Assembly: GCA_019359155.1 (NCBI GenBank)
Contig: JAHHHV010000009.1
Coordinates: 1 to 35,152, forward strand
DNA length: 35,152 nt
Reading direction: 5' to 3'
From: Pegethrix bostrychoides GSE-TBD4-15B
GTDB lineage: Bacteria > Cyanobacteriota > Cyanobacteriia > Elainellales > Elainellaceae
Part shown: piece by piece, positions 31,453 through 35,152 of the stretch
Layout of the letters: every line of letters begins with the position of its first letter
How positions within the stretch are numbered: the stretch's first letter is position 1
Position numbers and translations under genes: made by a program
The notes under the pieces: generated by a model
The model's database searches: none
Seen by the model: the letters and a program-made list of their open reading frames with translations, nothing else
What the model was told of the DNA's origin: nothing

Positions 31453-31482
31453 TTGAAAAGACGAACCTTGAAAAGACGAACC
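31453..31482. repeat. 15-bp tandem duplication at the start of the PBP4-like gene
   Basis: TTGAAAAGACGAACC occurs twice in tandem (31453-31467, 31468-31482), so two TTG start codons and two KRRT basic stretches are present. An upstream ATGAAACCTTGA overlaps the first TTG and has AGAGG before it. Confidence 0.85.
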
Positions 31483-32376
31483 TGGCTCGGCTTTGCGGCA
31501 GCATTTTTAATTTCCCTCCTGCTCACGGGTGGCTTTGTAGATATTGGCAAACCCAACGCTGCGATAGCGCAAATTACCAGCCGCCCCCCGACGAGTCGCC
31601 CGCCGATTGATATTACCCGCCTGCGGCCTGCGGCACCTGCCAACCTGATGGCTGGCAGCCTCTGCGCCAACAACCTAGCCACCGCGATTGAGCAAATCAT
31701 CAAACGTCCGCTGTTTGCCACCGCCCGCTGGGGGATCGAAGTCGAGTCGGTCTCGCCGCCCGCCACGCTCTACAGCCGCGATGCAGGCAATTTCTTGGTG
31801 CCCGCCTCAAACGTCAAGCTGCTGACCACCTCAGCCGCGCTCCAAATGCTCTACTACAGTCCCCAACAGCAGCCTGCGGTCGCCGCCCGATTCGGCATCA
31901 TCAACCGCGACAGCGACAATGACTATGCTGAGGCGCTCCTCAATGAAATTGGCGGCACTGAATCCGTCAAATCTGCCCTCACGTCTCTAGGGATCGACTC
32001 GCGCACCTATCGCCAAATTGACGGCTCCGGGCTGTCGCGCAGCAATCTGGCTGAGCCGAGCATGATTGTGAAGCTGCTGAAAGTCATGCAGAGCGCTAGA
32101 GGCAGCGACCTGTTCTATAACTCGCTGGCGGTTGCGGGCGTGAACGGTACGCTGGCACGTCGGTTTGTGAATACCCCGGTGCAGGGCAAAGTTCACGGCA
32201 AAACAGGGACGCTGAACGGTGTGCGAGCCTTGTCGGGCTATTTAGATCATCCAGACTACGACAAGATTCTGTTTAGCATTATGGTGAATCAGTCGGATCA
32301 GGGCGATGATGGCGAAAGCCTCAAGGCCGCGATTGATCAAGTTGTGCTCCAGCTTGGACGCTTAAAGAACTGCTGA
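31453..32376 (+). CDS. PBP4/DacB-like (peptidase S13) protein, shortened between motifs 1 and 2
   Basis: S13 enzymes are low-molecular-mass penicillin-binding proteins acting as DD-carboxypeptidase/endopeptidase in the periplasm. Residues 11-30 form a signal peptide or anchor (WLGFAAAFLISLLLTGGFV). All three active-site motifs remain: S119-N-V-K122, S154-D-N156 in NRDSDNDYAEALL, and K250-T-G252. In E. coli PBP4 motifs 1 and 2 are about 244 residues apart; here they are 35 apart, so domains II and III normally inserted there are missing. Total length is 307 versus about 430-480. The frame is open across the junction, so this is not a simple frameshift. The start is TTG (31453), or the identical TTG 15 bp later, because ATG 31445 runs into a stop after three codons. 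Activity is uncertain. Confidence 0.82.
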   Translation: MKRRTLKRRTWLGFAAAFLISLLLTGGFVDIGKPNAAIAQITSRPPTSRPPIDITRLRPAAPANLMAGSLCANNLATAIEQIIKRPLFATARWGIEVESVSPPATLYSRDAGNFLVPASNVKLLTTSAALQMLYYSPQQQPAVAARFGIINRDSDNDYAEALLNEIGGTESVKSALTSLGIDSRTYRQIDGSGLSRSNLAEPSMIVKLLKVMQSARGSDLFYNSLAVAGVNGTLARRFVNTPVQGKVHGKTGTLNGVRALSGYLDHPDYDKILFSIMVNQSDQGDDGESLKAAIDQVVLQLGRLKNC

Positions 32377-32461
32377 TCAGCGAGAAGACTAGCTGGCCAT
32401 AGGACTGGCCATAAAAGTTTAAGCGCATGCTTTTGATGATAAGTATTTGGTATGAGGAACC

Positions 32462-34318
32462 CTACAGCCCGTAAAACCAAACAATGAGCAGCGGTGTCAA
32501 AATGGTCAGCAGTAAATTCAATGGCGCTCCAATCCGCGTGAAGTCGAAGAATTTATAGCCGCCGGGGCCATAGACCATTGTATTAGTTTGGTAACCAATC
32601 GGAGTCATGTAGCTGTTAGAGGATGCGAACGTCACGGCAAACATAAACGCATAGGGATTTAATCCGAGTGTCTTAGCCACCTCTACAGCAATTGGAATCA
32701 TCAGCACCACAGTCGCGTTATTCGAGAGGATTTCAGTGAGTAACGTTGTTGCCAGGTAAAAGAGTGTCAGAATCCAAAAACCAGATAGATTGCCGCTCAC
32801 CGACAAGAGCTGCTCAGCCAGCCACTTTGTCGCGCCAGACTTATCCATAGCGATCCCCAGCGGAATCAGCCCTGCCAGCAGGAAAATCACATCCCACCGC
32901 ACCGCGCCATAGAGTTCACCCGGCTTAAGGCAGCCCGTGATCACCATCAGGATCACGCCCGCTAAAGAGGCCACCAAAATCGGCATCCAGCCCAGTGCCG
33001 AAACGCCGATTACGCCCAGAATAATCGAGAGGGCAATCCAGGCTTTGTCCTGCCGTAGTGACTCCACATCGCGCTGTTCCAGCACCAGCAGTTCGCGGCT
33101 TGTTTGTAGCCCCAAAAAGCTCTCGCGTGGCCCTTGCAACAGCAGCAGATCGCCAAAGCGCAGCGGCACTTTGCCCAGCCGCTCATGCAGCACTTCCGAA
33201 CCCCGTCGAATTGCCAGTACAGTGGCATTGTAGCGCTGCCGAAACCGCAGGTCTTTCAGGGTTGAGCCACTCAGCCGCGAGTTAGACAAAATCAGCACCT
33301 CGGCCACCCGATCCTGCCCTGCACTCAGCGCTGCCTCTGGAGCTGAGTGCAGGGCTTCTGGATCTGCTTCTGATCCCAATTCTGGGGTTTCTCCAGCTTC
33401 CTGACTAAACTTGACATCTGGCAAAATATCCAGGCCGCGCTCTTCGCGAATTTTGAGCAGATCTTCTCGGCTACCGCTCACCAACAGTACATCGCCCGCC
33501 GCCAACACCTTATCAGCCAGCGGCTGCGGGAAATGGGCATCGTCTCGGATTAACTCCAGCACCGCAATATCAAACTTACGCTGGATACCGCTAGAGCGCA
33601 GGGTTTGGCCAATCAAGTTAGAACGCGGCGCGATTACTACCTCGCTGACATAGTCTTTCAAGCTGTAGTCTTCGCTGAGACTGTTGGCGGGTGCTTTGCG
33701 ATCAGGCAACAGCTTAGGCGCAGCAAACACCAGATAGACTAGCCCAACTGTAAAGGTAATTAGCCCTAGCCCCGTGAACTGAAACAGCCCAAACTCGCCG
33801 TAGCCCAGCTTCTGAGAAATGCCGCTGGCCAGGATATTGGTGGAAGTCCCCACGACGGTAATCATGCCGCCCAGAATCGTGGCGTAGGAGAGCGGAATTA
33901 GCAGCTTAGAGGCCGAAATGCCCTGCTTCTTACACCAGTCTTCGACAATTGGTAGGAACACAGCCACTACCGCCGTGTTGTTGATGAAGGCAGTGATCGG
34001 GCCGACGATTAGCCCCATCACCAAAATCTGCTGGCTCACATTCTTGCCGCCGCGCTTGATCAAAAAGTCGCGGATCACTTGAATCACACCTGTGCGAGAA
34101 ATCCCGGTGCTGAGAATAAACATCGCCATCACGGTAATCGTTGCCGAATTACCAAATCCAGAGATGCCCTCTTCAGGCGTGACTAGCCCCAGCAGAATCA
34201 GCGCAACCGCCACGGCTAGGGCTGTTAAATCGACCGGAATCCATTCGGCTACAAAGCAAACTAATGCGCCCATGAGCACAAACAGCGTCAGGGCAATCGG
34301 AGAAATGGGTAAAGTCAT
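32462..34318 (-). CDS. SLC13 (DASS) family permease with two TrkA-C domains, probably sulfate
   Basis: The 618-residue protein has two membrane halves (about 1-200 and 425-618) with re-entrant signatures FINNTAVVAVFLP (111-123), VGTSTNILASG (156-166) and, in the second half, LSNNATVVLMIPIA and SNSYMTPIGYQTN. Two cytoplasmic RCK_C/TrkA-C domains lie between them (about 220-300 and 335-410), each with the V-xPxSxLIGxTLR or LSGSTLKDLRFRQRYNATVLAIRR pattern. This layout matches Na+/anion symporters of the SLC13 family, including cyanobacterial and algal sulfate transporters. The upstream cysC and sat on the same strand make sulfate the most likely substrate. The gap to cysC is 83 bp. Phosphate or dicarboxylates remain possible. 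The ribosome binding site is weak. Confidence 0.88.
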   Translation of the reverse strand: MTLPISPIALTLFVLMGALVCFVAEWIPVDLTALAVAVALILLGLVTPEEGISGFGNSATITVMAMFILSTGISRTGVIQVIRDFLIKRGGKNVSQQILVMGLIVGPITAFINNTAVVAVFLPIVEDWCKKQGISASKLLIPLSYATILGGMITVVGTSTNILASGISQKLGYGEFGLFQFTGLGLITFTVGLVYLVFAAPKLLPDRKAPANSLSEDYSLKDYVSEVVIAPRSNLIGQTLRSSGIQRKFDIAVLELIRDDAHFPQPLADKVLAAGDVLLVSGSREDLLKIREERGLDILPDVKFSQEAGETPELGSEADPEALHSAPEAALSAGQDRVAEVLILSNSRLSGSTLKDLRFRQRYNATVLAIRRGSEVLHERLGKVPLRFGDLLLLQGPRESFLGLQTSRELLVLEQRDVESLRQDKAWIALSIILGVIGVSALGWMPILVASLAGVILMVITGCLKPGELYGAVRWDVIFLLAGLIPLGIAMDKSGATKWLAEQLLSVSGNLSGFWILTLFYLATTLLTEILSNNATVVLMIPIAVEVAKTLGLNPYAFMFAVTFASSNSYMTPIGYQTNTMVYGPGGYKFFDFTRIGAPLNLLLTILTPLLIVWFYGL

Positions 34319-34401
34319 GGAGAATCAGCATCAGAGCCAGTAAATGGGGGCTTCGACAGAGACTTAAGATGAGCTGAGATAAGACTTGCAGAGACTCAAA
34401 C

Positions 34402-34959
34402 CTAGTGAGCCATCGCTCTAGCTTCTGTCGGCAGGTAGCCGGCTGCTTCTAGAGCCGCAAACACCTGACTGACGCTCTCATCCAGCGTTTCTAAATCAGT
34501 CCTACATTCTACTTCAGGATGCAGCGGCGGTTCGTAAGGGTCGGAAATACCGGTAAATTGCTTGATCTCACCTGATCTGGCTTTTTTGTACAACCCTTTC
34601 ACATCCCGCTCTTCGCAGGTTGCCAGCGGCGCATTCACGAACACCTCGACAAAGCTGCCGATCTTCTGCCGCACTTCTTCGCGCACGGCTCGATAGGGAG
34701 AAATTGCCGAAACCAGCACAATTACCCCGTTCCGGGTTAGCAACTGCGAGACAAAACCAATTCTGCGGATATTTTCATCGCGGTCTGCCTTGCTAAAGCC
34801 CAGCCCTTTGGTCAGGTTCTCCCGAATCAAATCGCCGTCCAAAATCTCAATTCCGTAGCCCTGTTCGCGTAGCGTCTGAGCCACAGCCTGGGTAATTGTC
34901 GTCTTACCCGCACCGCTCAAACCTGTAAACCAAACGGTCACGCCTTTCTGCTGAGCCAT
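34402..34959 (-). CDS. cysC: Adenylyl-sulfate kinase
   Basis: CysC phosphorylates adenylyl sulfate (APS) to PAPS, the second step of sulfate activation. The P-loop FTGLSGAGKTT is at residues 11-21. The APS-binding segment LDGDLIRENLTKGLGFSKAD and the phospho-acceptor-like Ser in VSAISPYRAVREEVR are present, as are LATCEERDVKGLYKKARSGE and the FTGISDPYEPP lid. Length 185 residues is complete for the stand-alone kinase. GGAGA precedes the ATG. It is 64 bp downstream of sat and 83 bp upstream of the permease, so the three form a likely operon transcribed leftwards. Confidence 0.96.
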   Translation of the reverse strand: MAQQKGVTVWFTGLSGAGKTTITQAVAQTLREQGYGIEILDGDLIRENLTKGLGFSKADRDENIRRIGFVSQLLTRNGVIVLVSAISPYRAVREEVRQKIGSFVEVFVNAPLATCEERDVKGLYKKARSGEIKQFTGISDPYEPPLHPEVECRTDLETLDESVSQVFAALEAAGYLPTEARAMAH

Positions 34960-35023
34960 CTTAAACTTTCTCCAGGGATACTATACGACTAGAACACTAT
35001 ACAACTCGCAATACCTAACCCAC

Positions 35024-35152
35024 TCAAGCCTGGAGGGAGATTTGAGCTGCTCTGGCCAGCTCTGCTGCCACCTCTGGCCGCGAAAACTCTGGCGGCGGCA
35101 GCTCTCCCCGGCGCAGCATCTCCCGAACCTTCGTCCCTGACAGATGCACCCG
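35024..35152 (-). CDS. sat: Sulfate adenylyltransferase, C-terminal end (cut by window edge)
   Basis: The minus strand is open from the right edge to a TGA at 35024-35026 (42 residues). The visible end reads [17 protein letters not shown], then [18 protein letters not shown], which is the conserved C-terminus of ATP sulfurylase (the I/LSGTxVREMLxxGExPPxEFSRPEV pattern). ATP sulfurylase makes APS from sulfate and ATP and supplies CysC, whose gene follows after 64 bp. The catalytic N-terminal part (HxxH/QxRN motifs) lies outside the window. Confidence 0.93.
   Translation of the reverse strand, partial: RVHLSGTKVREMLRRGELPPPEFSRPEVAAELARAAQISLQA

Overview
The window looks like a chromosomal segment of a cyanobacterium, probably a filamentous Leptolyngbya-like lineage (the lineage is a low-confidence guess). 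The grounds are an SLH-domain/OprB-type outer-membrane porin, a CobN-type cobaltochelatase ending beside cobK with cbiA divergent, a B12-binding radical SAM protein of a type common in cyanobacteria, a multi-PAS/GAF hybrid histidine kinase, and C-rich/G-rich palindromic repeats. I see no rRNA, tRNA, CRISPR array, transposase or integrase.

Layout. (1) 1-2.2 kb: the 5' end of a vanadium-haloperoxidase-like gene running off the left edge, a gene-free stretch with two hairpins, and a short-chain dehydrogenase. (2) 2.2-4.7 kb: a decayed gene broken by a stop and by a 13-bp tandem repeat, an 11-bp tandem array, a basic protein with RGRK repeats, and a small conserved-looking protein. (3) 4.7-6.7 kb: a malate:quinone-oxidoreductase-like flavoprotein convergent with an HdeD/DUF308 membrane protein. 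(4) 6.9-10.2 kb: two unknown overlapping genes (one with a 7x ELEP repeat) divergent from an overlapping parA-parB pair. parB carries a perfect 20-bp palindrome that is a candidate centromere (parS). (5) 10.4-13.0 kb: an EF-hand protein and a porin, convergent on a good two-way terminator. (6) 13.4-15.5 kb: a tight urate-degradation operon (hpxO, uraH, uraD). (7) 15.8-20.3 kb: a B12-binding radical SAM protein, then birA and atzF. (8) 20.3-24.1 kb: a 1247-residue hybrid kinase. (9) 24.1-25.2 kb: a mostly empty stretch and a small cupin. (10) 25.3-31.3 kb: cobalamin synthesis (cbiA divergent from cobN-cobK), with a 99-bp palindromic element in frame inside cobN. (11) 31.4-32.4 kb: a PBP4-like peptidase lacking the part normally found between motifs 1 and 2. 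(12) 32.5-35.2 kb: a sulfate-assimilation run, sat (3' end only) - cysC - SLC13 permease.

How the genes fit together. HpxO, UraH and UraD convert urate to allantoin. AtzF finishes the urea carboxylase route, and the biotin ligase gene just upstream of it could supply the biotin that urea carboxylase needs. Together these suggest nitrogen recovery from purines and urea, although the allantoin-to-urea genes and urea carboxylase are not in the window. The cobalamin genes make the cofactor that the radical SAM protein should bind. The sat-cysC-permease run imports and activates sulfate.

A recurring feature is a large number of short perfect tandem duplications (11-17 bp), mostly in intergenic or N-/C-terminal low-complexity positions, some of which alter or break proteins. 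The most novel-looking items are the palindrome inside parB, the minimal PBP4-like protein, the in-frame palindromic insertion in cobN, and a chain of overlapping mini-ORFs that appears to carry the only ribosome binding site for birA.
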